Source: Phellopilus nigrolimitatus (Eukaryota > Basidiomycota > Agaricomycetes > Hymenochaetales > Hymenochaetaceae). From it: a stretch of DNA of 64,000 nucleotides. The stretch's first letter is position 1. Each line of letters opens with the position of its first letter. The notes beneath the pieces were generated by a model. It saw nothing but the letters and a program-made list of their open reading frames with translations, was not told the DNA's origin and did no database searches. Below are positions 1 to 10,836 of this stretch, piece after piece. A program made the position numbers and the translations under genes. The stretch lies in the NCBI GenBank assembly GCA_021029095.1, contig JAJOHG010000052.1, forward strand, positions 124,001-188,000, written 5' to 3'.

Positions 1-1036
1 CTATTTCTGTGAATAGTCATAGCCACGGAAGGTGCCACTACCGTGCTGACTGTCCATTGAACTCGAGCCAAGGGATGATGTCGACGGCACACAGTTAGAA
101 GAGCTCTGAAAGGCCGGAAAGGGCACCCCCAATTCTCCCTGGTACCTGGGGATAGTGTTGTAGCCCATAGGCCCGACAGATTCACTGTTATTCAAGGAGA
201 TATATCGATTCAATAAAACCCGGTAGTGTTTGTAAGAAGAGACTTACGGCGGAGGCATTTGAAAAGGGGTTTGAAGAGGGGCTTGAAACATGGAGTGATG
301 TCTGGGTTGGCCAACCCAGTTCGAGTTGTTGTGGACGTGAGTTCCAGCTAAGTTTTCAATGTGCGCCTGCCTGTGCTAGTATTAGAATCCAATTAATGTC
401 CAAAATTCAAACCCGAATTTGCATACGTATAAGCCGGATAACAAGTGTCATCCAATTTTCCACTCATCATACTTGTGATGTCGAGGCTTGGCTCTGGGTA
501 CATGCGAGGTGCCACCATAGTGTTTTCGTGGGGGGTCTGCACCAAAATGAAATAAGTAAATAAGCTATAATAGATAATGTGACTCACCGAGGGTGCCTTG
601 CACTCAAGCCCGTAGCTTTCGCATCGCTCACAGAACCTGCGGGCCTCATTTTTTCCTTTGACCAAAACGCACTGAAAAGCAGAACTAGTGAATCGGAATG
701 CGACAAATTTAATTGTAGGTAAATACTCACTCTAACTTTATTGGTGGTGCAATTTTGGCATGGGTTACGGTTTTTCGAGCGGTATACTCTGCGAGCCTTC
801 GTTGGTTCCTTGGCAGTGTCCACAGGACTGAAGTAGTCGAGAACATGATGGAGATGTATCGCGTTCTCTCCGAGAAGGTCGTAGAGATGTACATCGCCAC
901 AATTTCCAGCAGCTATATCGTGTAGAGCAGCACGTAGCTCATTCTTGTTCGAGATGAGTTGGAGAGAAAGCAGTATTTCGGTAAACGCTAAGGCCCTTCG
1001 AGCGGCGATGGTTTGTTGGGGAGAAGGAGTCGTCAT
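1..1036 (-). CDS. Zn2Cys6 fungal-type transcription factor
   Basis: A five-exon model reads without interruption: 1036-731, 671-588, 536-427, 370-248 and 184-1, giving about 268 residues and ending in TAG at the window edge. The ATG at 1034-1036 was chosen because longer readings lack an ATG context. Joining exons 1 and 2 creates a binuclear zinc cluster at residues 94-125: CxxC, six residues, C, twelve residues, CxxC, six residues, C, inside a basic stretch. The rest is low complexity, rich in Gln, Pro, Ser and Gly. Family knowledge says such proteins are nuclear DNA-binding regulators. No middle-homology domain is visible, so this is a short member and its targets cannot be inferred. GGCGCC repeats lie about 130 bp upstream. 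Confidence 0.85.
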
Positions 1037-1165
1037 GTTGAGTGAGGAGGTTATGTGCTGTCTGTACCAGTGTCTGGTATACTCGTCGAGTTTTATAGTT
1101 AAACATAGCAGGTGCTTATAATAAGTATATCCATGGTTACTGAATGTGAATGACATGCTTTGGAG

Positions 1166-1215
1166 ATTTGGCGCCGATTTTGGCGCCGAAACTGGCGCCG
1201 TATTTGACGCCCGGT
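1166..1215. promoter_or_regulatory. Tandem GGCGCC-containing 12-bp repeats
   Basis: Three successive 11-12 bp units contain TTGGCGCCG or TGGCGCCG, followed by two decayed units (TTTGACGCCCG and TTTGGCGCGC). They lie 130-180 bp upstream of the start codon of the zinc-cluster gene. Regular spacing of one helical turn suggests a protein-binding array, but no binding factor is shown. Confidence 0.45.
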
Positions 1216-2806
1216 TTGGCGCGCAGTTTCAACGTGTAAAGAAGACGAACACACGAGTGCGACTTGAGGGGATAAGTGGACCAACTTGATACGGATCTGG
1301 TCTACCTGATTGACTCGAAAGCCCAAGATGGTTTTAAAGCTGATCCGAGGACCTGAGAACCACCCAAACTGCGAGATGGCATTTATTTAATGCCACATCG
1401 GACTAGCAGACTTAACACAGGTTGAACACTAGCTCTCTTGTTGTGTACATGTACATAATTATCGTCATTTTCCTCAGGCACTCGCTTACCACCGAGTCTT
1501 CTTTCGGGAGTAAGCTTCCCGCATATAGTAATTCCTGGATAAACACTGCAGATCCCCGGCGCCAAACTTAGTTTCTTTAATTTGTGACGATCGCGGGCAT
1601 TTGACCACTATTCCCCTCATTGCAAGTACAACTTTACAGGACTGGTATCTACAATCTCCTAGGCTACAACTTCAAGTGCAAAACTGGAAACTTGACGCCC
1701 TTTCGAACTAACTTAGCTTGCATGTATATTGTTGATTGCATATGTAACTCATGCTGACTACTATCGACACCCTTTAGACACCAGGCGCAGCGGATCGTGC
1801 CTTGCATGTTTCAATATCCTTCTTTGTAGTACTTAACAAGGGTTCTACTTTGAGGCTTGCCTACTTCTCGCTCATAGGACACCAGAAAGAAGAAAAGGGT
1901 GGGTGGGTGGGTGGCGTGCGACAATTGACCACCCACCAAATGATCAGGAGTGTATTGATCCAACTACCAGACGGGGCGGGTTATTTCATACGCTAAGCTC
2001 CCACATACACTAGAAATTCTTTTCTGGAGGTGATAGGGCGTCGAACACGTGTTCGAGCACAGAGATGATGTATAAAATGCAATTGCGAAATGTTTCGATA
2101 TCCGAGAGGAGACCACTCTGGATTCTTGTCGAATGGAGGGCTAACACGGGGATGGTAGACGGAATGGAAGTGATGCACCACATGCTTCGGCAATATCGGC
2201 AAACAGCGAGAGAACCTCTCAACCGAGCCCTGCACTCAAAAGGTCCTTGATATACATAGATGTGGATTGAGATCCAAATCGTACAGGTCGAGTTCACACA
2301 GCAGTCGTGTCGGCGGCCTGATATGCTTTGTGCCTGGAACCGTCAATGAACACGCGTTGACCGCATATCTTAGCTCTTGTTTGTCTTCTTTCCACTCCGA
2401 ACTCCGAAAAAAGATGTGAGATGTCCCATCTATGTGGCCGCTGTGGCCCTTGCTTTCTGCAAGGACGGTTGGCAACTGGAAATTAATTTCTTATGAACAT
2501 TTGGCTGAATTGACTCGAATCAAGCCGCGAGGACGTCACGAGGCTGTCTATGTATGCCATGTTCACGAATCCGGTTGAAGCATTGGGGGTTCTAACATTT
2601 AACGCAGTCTATATGTATTGGATGCAGAAAACAAGGCGCGCAAGCACGAAGGCACTCACCAATAGACATTCGTCCATGATGTCACAATAGTTGTACATTT
2701 ATATATTTGTTTCAGGTATTGGATGTGTTGAACATACAAATGTACATGAAGTTTCGCTTTGACATACTTCTCGGGATTTTTATCTGTAAGAAAAGCGCCT
2801 GTCCAG
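1216..2806. other. Intergenic region without a supportable gene
   Basis: About 1.6 kb. Short open frames on both strands show no family motifs or convincing splice structure. A G-rich run at 1897-1911 has four GGG tracts separated by single T residues. The stretch 2010-2475 has overlapping ORFs on both strands that I could not assign. Confidence 0.6.
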
Positions 2807-4859
2807 CTACGCTTTCCCAGATCTGGAAACATCCCCAGCAGCGTCCAGCGCCCGCTCGAACACACGCAGCAGCGCCCCGCGTTCTTCGGTGCCTACGCTC
2901 ACGCGCACGAGGCCCTCCTCGACGCCGTACTCCGCTGCCCACTCCATCTCGGCGTAGTGCGCGAGCACCGTATACGGGCACGCGAGCGTGAAGCTCGTAC
3001 CGAGCGAGGGCCCCTTGTGGCACGCGAGCGCGTCAAAGAACGCGCGCGACGCCGCGATGGACGCGAACGTCACCGAGAACAGCCCGCCGAACGCGGACGC
3101 GGACGCGCCCGCTGGGAGGTCCGCCGCGCGGCACACGTCGTAATTTTTGCGCGTCGTGAATTTTGGATAGAACACTTCCTTGACAATCCCCGCGGGCGTC
3201 TGTCTCGCCTTGAGTAGCTCACAGACCGCTTCTGTGTTTTCATTGATGATGAACACCCGCCGCTTGAAGTTGCGCGAGTTGCGCTCCATAAAGATGGCGT
3301 CCTCGTCAAAATAAATATCTTCATATGTATTTTCCAGCATGGACTTGAGCGTATCATAATGTTTTCCGCTCGGGTTGAGAACTAGGCTAGAGGAGCTGTT
3401 AGCAAGATTGAAAAATAAATAGCCGAGCAGGTACCTTCCACCCATAACATTCGAATCGCCACTAAACACCTTCGTCAAGCTACTGACGACGATATCAGCA
3501 TACGGCAGGACCGAGACGTTTACGAAGTTCCCAACAGTTTCATCTACGATGATGAGGAAATTATATTTGTCTGCAAGCATGCGCAGGCGTGGTAGGTCCG
3601 CAGAGCGCAGAAGAGGATTGGACGCGAACTCAGTAAAGAGTGCCAGGATCGGAGGGGAAGACGAAGGCGAGTGGTCAGGGGAGAGCTCATCTAAGAGTTT
3701 CTCCAGCGCATCGATGTCAGAGTCAAGCCCGAGACCAAAGAAGTGACATCCAGGACCCCATTTCTGCAGAATTTTCAGTGTATCTGTGTACGGGAAGCCG
3801 AAACACACGCTCTTCTGCACGGGTCTGCTCAGCAACGCAAGGTGGTGCGCGGCCCAAATAGCGGACATGCCATTAGGGTAAAGAAACACGTCATCCTCCG
3901 TGACACTCTCGACACCACGCGAGCTCGGACCAAGCTCTGCTTTGTCGCCGCCGGCGAATGGGTGTTGCAGCGCGTCGTGTGTGTTGTTGCAATGGTCATG
4001 GACGAGGACACCGGCAATACGGCGGCGCAGGGCCCGCTTCGCGGCCGCTGCATAACCCAGAGGAAGATTGCGTCCGTAGCGCTCCTCGAGGTAGCGCGCA
4101 TGGTCATTCGTGAGCATATCATCTGAAGTCGGTTCAGGAGATTTCGCCGGCATCATGGGCGACACAGGGGAGGTGGGCGATGATGGTGTCTTGACAGGAT
4201 ATTGCCTGTTCGAATAGTGCCTGTTTTGCGGCTTCGACGGCAGCCTTTTGTTCACGGGGTTGAGGACGTGCGTGGGGACGGCAGCGGACGCGCCTGGGAT
4301 CATGGTCAGACATCTTTCTGCCGTACGACTGGATATGCCCATGCCCGTGTGCTGCCAGAACTGCTTCGCAAGCGGGAACGCATCAGCGGGAAACAAGACG
4401 ATATGCAGAGCCAAGCACGAGGAAGTGGTTGGCGTCGAGCTGTCTTCTGGACAGATGAGAAACTCGATGAGCCGGACAGAAAGAGGCGACTGCTTGTCGG
4501 GCGAGCGGTCGATCATGAATTCGCGACAAAATTCAGCGACTTTCTTCGAAGGAAACAGCACACAGCGTTCTCCACTTATTCCAAACTTCTTCTCGCAGAT
4601 GGTTGCGAGCTGAGTAAATAGATGTCAGAAAAATCATGGTAGGTAATTGGGCCGAAAGACTCACTTTTTGTATGCTCGTGTGGATAAAAAAGCGGGGATA
4701 GCCAGTGACCATCTTGTCGACGACTCTTTTCTCGCCCTCCTCATAGCCAACAGTGTCTTGCCATGTCGGAAGAGACACCGAAATTGCATGCGGCGTGAAG
4801 GGCGGCACGGACTGTCCAAGTGTGCTCGCTGTCTCCGTTTCTGTCGTGGTCGAGCTCAT
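2807..4859 (-). CDS. STR2: Cystathionine gamma-synthase (PLP-dependent)
   Basis: This enzyme joins an activated homoserine ester to cysteine to make cystathionine, in transsulfuration toward methionine. The model has three exons (4859-4665, 4609-3435, 3386-2807), about 649 residues, close to yeast Str2. The start ATG at 4857-4859 gives MSSTTTETETAS; the longer frame begins at a TTG. The Cys/Met-metabolism PLP fold fills the C-terminal 400 residues. The internal lysine motif SSLTKVFSGDSN is the expected Schiff-base site, and VDETVGNF matches the aspartate that contacts the pyridine nitrogen. The second intron was placed to restore MGGSLVLNP, the conserved family motif. An N-terminal fungal extension of about 190 residues is proline-rich and less conserved. 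It is divergent from FYV10 across about 200 bp. Confidence 0.93.
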
Positions 4860-5059
4860 CTTCTCCTTCTCTTTGTCGCTAGGCCTCTTCGTCGCTACGC
4901 TCGTCGTGCTCGTCGTCGCTTCACACAATCAGATTGAAGAACTGAATGTCACGGAAGAAAGATGAAAGGCATCGGCCGACAGATTGTGTCATTGTGAGGA
5001 TGACGCCCGATCGGGAAGCCTGGCGGCACAGTGCGGCGTTACATTGCTCGACGACGACG
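4860..5059. promoter_or_regulatory. Short divergent promoter, STR2 / FYV10
   Basis: Only 200 bp separate the two start codons, so both 5' leaders and core promoters must fit here. No clear TATA box is visible. Confidence 0.5.
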
Positions 5060-6489
5060 ATGAGCAACAAAGTGAATGTCGACGGCGCTCTGCTATTTGA
5101 GCAGCCATTCGCAAGGGTATGTCTTCGAAAGCTACCGAAATTTATTTAGTTATCGATCATGAATTGCAGGTACCTTATGAGGCGTATCGCAAAGTCTTCC
5201 GCACATCGCAGAAATACATCGAGCGTGAGCTCGGCACAGTGCAGACAACTTCTAAAGAGCTCTCGAAACAAGCTAGGTCAAGCTATGATCCGTCTTCAGC
5301 TCTCAGCTCGATAGACGCCATGATTGGGAAAGTAGAAGGCTTGAAGCGCAAGGTATGATACGACCTTCTGCAACCTTGGACTTGCAGTGCTTACTCAAAT
5401 ACCACACAGCTTTCCGACTTGCACGAAACTTCTGGAGTGCCAACGCAGAATGTCATGCGTGAAAGATTCAACCATATCGCTGATTTGGAGAGCTTTCAAA
5501 GCAGGGACGACCCCAGCTTCAGCCGGTGGGCGGACACGAGGATTGACAGGTGGCTAGTCGATTGGGCCCTGAGGAACGGGAAAGAGCAGACTGCAAGAAA
5601 AATAGCAGAGGAGAAGGGTGTCGAGGCGAGTCTTCCTACGACTTTCAATTTGGCATAATGGTTTACATCCTTTCAGAAACTCGTCGATATCGACCTCTTC
5701 TCCGATATACGCCGCATCGAGAACGCATTGCTACGTCACAGCTGCACGGAGGCACTTGCATGGTGCAGTGAAAACAAGGCTGCGCTTCGAAAGCGAAAAA
5801 CACACTCGAGTTTGATCTCCGGCTGCAGGAGTATATCGAGCTTGCGCGAGCTCGGAAGAACATCGAAGCCATCGCGTACTCGAAGAAGCACCTCGTGTCG
5901 TGGCAGGACACTCATCTGCACCAAATCCGCCAAGCGTCTGCACTCCTTGCCTTTCCGCCATCATCATCATTATTTGGCCGGTACAAGGTCTGTTGAAATT
6001 ACTCTATAAGGCTCCATTTCGTTTCGAAGTAGTACTGAAACTCATCAGCGCCTTTACGACCCGAGCCGCTGGGAGTCACTCGTACACGCTTTCCGGCTCG
6101 CGGTCTACAGCCTGAATGCGCTCCCGACTGAGCCACTCCTGCACCTAGCGCTCTACGGCGGGCTCGCATCGCTCAAGTTGCCCACGTGCTACAACACCGG
6201 GGACCCGAAGACGAAGAACGCGGACTGCCCCGTGTGCGACGCGCAGGGTCTCGGCACACTCGCGAAGGAGGTACCCTGGAGTCACCACGTGAACTCGACG
6301 ATTGTGTGCGAGCTCACCGGGAAGATCATGGACGAGGACAACCCACCGATGGCGTTCCCTACGAATGGCCACGTCTACTCGCGCGAGGCTCTCGAGGACA
6401 TGGCCGCTCGCAACGGCGGCAAAGTGACGTGTCGACGGACAGGAGAGTCATGTGATTTCAGCGCACTCAGAAAAGTCTTCATTTCATAA
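5060..6489 (+). CDS. FYV10: GID/CTLH E3 ligase subunit, FYV10/GID9 (MAEA) type
   Basis: This is a RING-like catalytic-module subunit of the GID/CTLH ubiquitin ligase, which in yeast targets gluconeogenic enzymes. Exons: 5060-5116, 5170-5352, 5410-5625, 5677-5987 and 6049-6489. The N-terminal exon joins to VPYEAYRKVFR, typical of MAEA. LisH/CTLH sequence follows (WLVDWALRNGKEQTARKIAEE, then LVDIDLF, then EALAWCSENKAALRK). The C-terminal RING-Gid part has DCPVCDAQ, CELTGKIMDEDNPPM and the terminal KVFIS. Intron 3 (5626-5676) starts with GC, not GT. In exon 4 the frame breaks after RKRK at the A-run 5796-5800 and resumes one base off at LEFDLRLQEYIELARA. The exon is one base short of a whole number of codons, so a single missing base explains it. 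The gene is otherwise intact. Confidence 0.9.
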
Positions 6490-7306
6490 GAGTTTTCCTC
6501 GGACTTCCTCATATACTTGCATTATCACGGATTGCTTTGCTCGTCTCGTATTTCTGTTTTTCTGCCTCTGTCATATTTGCATCACCACAGTGTACCACTA
6601 ATCAGCCTGCACTTTTTATCCATGTTCTTCGCACAACGACATACTGTTCTTGCCGGAGCCTCTTGAGTTGTAGCACTGTCCGCAAGTAAATCAGATACAG
6701 TGTTTTCAAGTCTAACGTGGTAAGTCTTCTATTTTTTTCATGCAGAGATTATCTGACGAGTATTTTCCCACCGCACAGCAGCTCCATGGAGAAACCCGAC
6801 CCAGAACTCAGGTCCAAGCTGGTCCTCGCATCAATTGTACGTGATCCTTGACCCCGCAAATATGGGTGACCCACTAAGCTTGAAATTGGACCTTTCCAAC
6901 TTTGACGCGGCCGTCTCAGTTATGTTCAATCGCTTTTGAGCCAAGCTGACCTCCATGAAATACACACATACATTCTGCGTGTCGTTAGACGCGGAACTCC
7001 GGATGCAGCTGTCGAATGATGGCATTGTGACATGTGCTGATCGGGGCATGCAAAACATGCGTTGCTATCCCCGTAAGACCTGTCGCATCTCAGACTGCAA
7101 AAATGCCGGTTTCGTGCTAAGTATATCACAGATATACATAATATCACCAGGACCACCCTGAACTCTCGAGTCACATAAGTACGGCTTGTTGATGAACTCT
7201 TCGCCTTTTGGTCCTTTACGGTTCTCATACACGCCGTTCAGCATCCGAGCAGTCGATTAAACTCAAGGATTCCTGAACTTGCCTCCCACTCATTTGTGGC
7301 ATAAAG
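6490..7306. other. Intergenic region, FYV10 to DUF6533 gene
   Basis: About 800 bp of 3' and 5' flanking sequence. A short frame beginning MEKPDPELRSK at 6787 stops after about 20 codons and I could not connect it to other exons. Confidence 0.5.
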
Positions 7307-9373
7307 ATGGACGTAGGATCGTCCTTCGCCTCTATTTTAGCGTCGGGCGAGTTGTACCCTATGATCGACAGTCTCCAATCCACCAAGTACCTTGCTGTAG
7401 CATGCTTCGCACTGATTGTATATGATTATTTCCTTACTCTTGAACAAGAGGTGAGGAGCAGCCGCGGATGCACATGGATCAAGGCATTGACTCGATTGCA
7501 CTATTCAGATCAAGCTGTTCTGGCGTCCGGGACTCACCATAACTCGGGTGCTATTCTTCCTTGTAAGGCTTTGTATTGTTCGATGCAAGACCGCAGATAT
7601 TAATGACTACTCAGAATCGGTACCTACCTCCAATTAATTTCTTGTGAGTCGTGCTGTAAATACTGACGTTGACACTAACTAAAGCACTGTAATCTAGCGT
7701 CGTACTAGCCTGTAAGCACTTTATACTTCAACGCTTCGTCTTGACGATCCGACCTCATGTTCGTAGGGTTCTTTCGGCCTTTGCCCCCCAAACAAGTGAG
7801 TTTTGCCTTCACACATCTTTTGGACGTTAATGTCTGACATAAATTAGTTGTCAGTTGCCACGATAATGTTCCTTTTCCGCCTCTGACGTTACTTTCAGCT
7901 GTTATGGGGCCATGTTATCGACGGCAACATTCACTGTTTTCGAGTTGATCGTCATGCAAGGTACAGACTATAACGCCTTTCGGTTTGCGTGTCTCAATTT
8001 TCTTGGACACTCCATCAGCTATACTAGTAGTCCGCGTGGTTCACCTATGGACATGGAGACAGGCCGTGCAACGCTTTGTCTTCGGATTCTTCGCTGCATG
8101 TATCGTGACAGTGGGCATTATATTTGGTTTCGTGATGAAGGTGCGTCGCCTACCTTCAAATCCATATTCTCGTCCTCGCTTGCTAAATGCTCATTTCCCG
8201 TCACATCAGGATACTGATGCAGTAGTCCTTCCTCGTACGTGCATGCAAAAACCAATGGCGTCGCGAAGCTGATGCCACTCCTACATCCTAGTACCACTCA
8301 GGGGATGTTTTGATGTCAGCATTGGCCAAAATGCACATTTGTACTGGGGTGGGTCCTTAATCAAGTACTTACCTACAGAAGAGTTAGTTAGCTCATACGC
8401 TTACACATAGCAATGCTCGTACCTACATTTGTTAGATTCTTCATACCTTTTTCTGATAGTATGTTAAGCTGACGTATCACTCTCGCAGGCCATAGAAAGT
8501 ACGTATATATCGACACTGCTAGCCCAAAGGCAATCATCTGACCCATCAGCCAGCTGTTCTCGTGATATTAACAGTCGTTCGAGTCGCTCGTCCTCTCCAG
8601 AAGAGCGACTACGACAATAAACTTCTAAAATGCCTTATCAGAGAGTAAGTCGATTATTTACGTTTTAAAATTTAGACTCGGGTAACTGATCTTTTCTTCT
8701 ATTGTGCAGCGGGTGTCTTTTCTATTTCTGTGTTTGTGGTAAGTCAATCCTCCTTTCGCATTCATAGGTGAAAGCGTTCAAGCTGAAGCTTTTGTTAGCT
8801 TGCGTGGGCTTTGGTGTTGTTGGGAGTGCGCTATGGAATAATCCACACGTATGTCGTGATGGTTACACATTTCCCCGGGCCTCATCCAAATTTTACCATC
8901 CCTTTCTACCTGCAGGTTTCACTTCCGGCTATTTTTTCAGGGTATGTCACTCTTTCTCGGCGGTGCCCCTCTCATCAGCAATAAAACTACTAGTTTGTTT
9001 CGAGAAAACTGAGGTTGAAGCTTAAACTTCCTTCATTATTTCAAATAGATTCCTGCCCGTAATACTTTCCATCTGCGCCTCGCGGTTGCTTTTCAACCTG
9101 CATGAACTCGCAGAGGAGCTCGTCGGGCAGCCCACGTTCGCGCTCAACAACGTCGAACTCGGCCGGCTGAACCTGCACAAGGGCCCACGTCACGGCGAAT
9201 TCATAGTGAACGTGGACTGTGAGGCCGAAGACTCGACTACGAGCCACGGAACTGTTGAGAGCGAAGCCGAAGAAGGGCTGCCGGCACAGATACAGGCACA
9301 GCGGGCCAACAGAGACTGGCTACCATATATCAACCGCCTTTCAAAGTTCCACATTGGCAATGGCGTTGCATGA
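7307..9373 (+). CDS. DUF6533-family multi-pass membrane protein
   Basis: The first exon (from ATG 7307) has KYLAVACFALIVYDYFLTLEQE, the DUF6533 signature common in agaricomycetes. Many small exons follow: about 7501 (IKLFWRPGLTITRVLFFL), 7615 (NRYLPPINF), a short one near 7700, 7766-7796, 7899-7960 (AMLSTATFTVFELIVMQ), 8018-8140 (AILVVRVVHLWTW, then FGFFAACIVTVGIIFG), 8210, 8545-8642 (VILTVVRVARPLQ), 8710, and further exons. The last, from about 9050, reads LPVILSICASRLLFNLHE and a charged C-terminal tail ending at 9373. Several hydrophobic helices are visible. Molecular function is unknown for the family. Exon borders between 8230-8540 and 8700-9050 are uncertain and the complete frame was not verified, so decay cannot be excluded. 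Confidence 0.75.
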
Positions 9374-9430
9374 AGGATTGTCTCGTCATGATATTTTTAT
9401 TAACATGCTCATGTACGCCTAGAGAATATA

Positions 9431-10746
9431 CAGTGGAACCTCCCATATTGCATAACTCTCATAATGCATAACCTCCCATAATGCATAGATCCGGGTTTCC
9501 ACCGGGTCGGTAGATAGAAAATCCTTATATGATAATGCATAAAACTATATACAGTCAAACTTCCCATACTGCATAGGGTTCGGTGGAAGGGTCGGGCTAT
9601 GCATTTTCAGAGGTTATGCAGTAAGAGAAACCCACAAACTAGTACGTAATTAAAACATTGGTTAAAAGTGTAGTAAGATAGCAGAAGGCATAACAACGAA
9701 AAGTGAATATAAATTGATTTTAAGGATTTCCTATGCCAAAAAGAATTGGCTGATACCTGGCTGCCTCAAATTGGCCACCCGATCCATCTGTAGCTTCCAT
9801 CTGAGCTTGTGAAGACAGCTGCGAGCCTGTTAAATCTCGGGCTTGCAATAGTACACACCGAGCCTCGAGGTCTGTTATAGCTTGGCATGCAATAGGTGGC
9901 GACATTACCAGCAGCTCATCAACTAGCCCATCAACCATGTTGATACGGGCCTGCTCTATGATTTTTGGTCGGTCCATTACTCCATAATGTTCTCTGTGTC
10001 AATGTGCAAAATGTTGCTGACAAAGACGGAGACGTTTTGAGACCATACAGGAGTAAACGCAAAGCAAATCACAAGTGAAATGACCTCGCATATTGCATAT
10101 CGTAAGTAAATTTTCCCATTTGCATATGCAATATGCATTATTATTTTTATGCATTATCTTATAGGTATTTTCTAACTACCAACTTGGTGGAGCCTTTGGT
10201 CTATGCATTTCGGGAGGTTATGCATTATGAGAAGGATTCATTATGGGAAGTTTGACTGTATGCATAATGCATAGCCAATTTGAGTAAATTAAATATGGAT
10301 ATGCATTATGCGAGGTCGGTTGCCATCGGGTTGCGACACTTTCATTATTTATTTTCTCCTTTTCTTCCGCATTTTTTCACCTATCAACGCTATGATGAGG
10401 ATTTGACATACTCTCAGTGCTCATTCCGCAGACCTTCCCTGTCTTTTGGGAGAATCCCGGTGCCATTGAACATTCAGCCGGATTTTAGGTAGGCTCACGG
10501 CCATCTCCACCAACTCAGAATAAAGCTGTGAGCAGAGCACACAAAGAGCCTTGTACAACCTGATATCACAGAGGTTTTTTTCAGCTTAGAAATGTTATAG
10601 CAACCCGATAAATGCCATCATAGCTTATCCTCTGATTTTTATGGTTTTAATTACCTAATAAGTCAAGTTTCTCGTATTGCATAACCTCTGAATAAGCATA
10701 AGCCGACCCTTCCACCGACCTTTATGCAATATGGGAGGTTCCACTG
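9431..10746. mobile_element. Outer pogo-like TIR element (non-autonomous)
   Basis: The left end CAGTGGAACCTCCCATATTG at 9431 is matched by its exact reverse complement ending at 10746. At least 25 terminal bases are identical, and both ends abut TA (9429-9430 and 10747-10748). A CAGTG start, AT-rich TIR and TA target duplication are typical of the Tc1/mariner superfamily, pogo branch. Without the inner insertion the element is about 600 bp, so it is MITE-sized. Subterminal TGCATAACCTCCCATAATGCAT motifs recur. No transposase is visible. Confidence 0.85.
9551..10258. mobile_element. Inner pogo-like element nested in the outer one
   Basis: The left end CAGTCAAACTTCCCATACTG begins at 9551 after TA. 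The right end, ending at 10258, reverse-complements to CAGTCAAACTTCCCATAATG and is followed by TA. Its left subterminal region resembles the outer element's right subterminal region, and the reverse also holds, so it is a relative inserted in opposite orientation. A minus-strand ORF of 85 codons at 9720-9977 (starts MDRPKIIEQARINMVDG) may be a transposase relic. I could not identify it. Confidence 0.82.
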
Positions 10747-10836
10747 TATGTGTACTAATGATGGTTACAGCCTCCATGGTAGGAGGATAACGAAGCTTAT
10801 AATGAATGCACTGCAGATCGATGAGTTGGGATATAG

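Noticed and set aside
4202..4621. Plus-strand ORFs opposite cystathionine gamma-synthase
   Set aside because: Antisense shadows of a clearly conserved gene.
4857..4928. Longer N-terminus for cystathionine gamma-synthase
   Set aside because: The longer frame begins at TTG; the first ATG is at 4857-4859.
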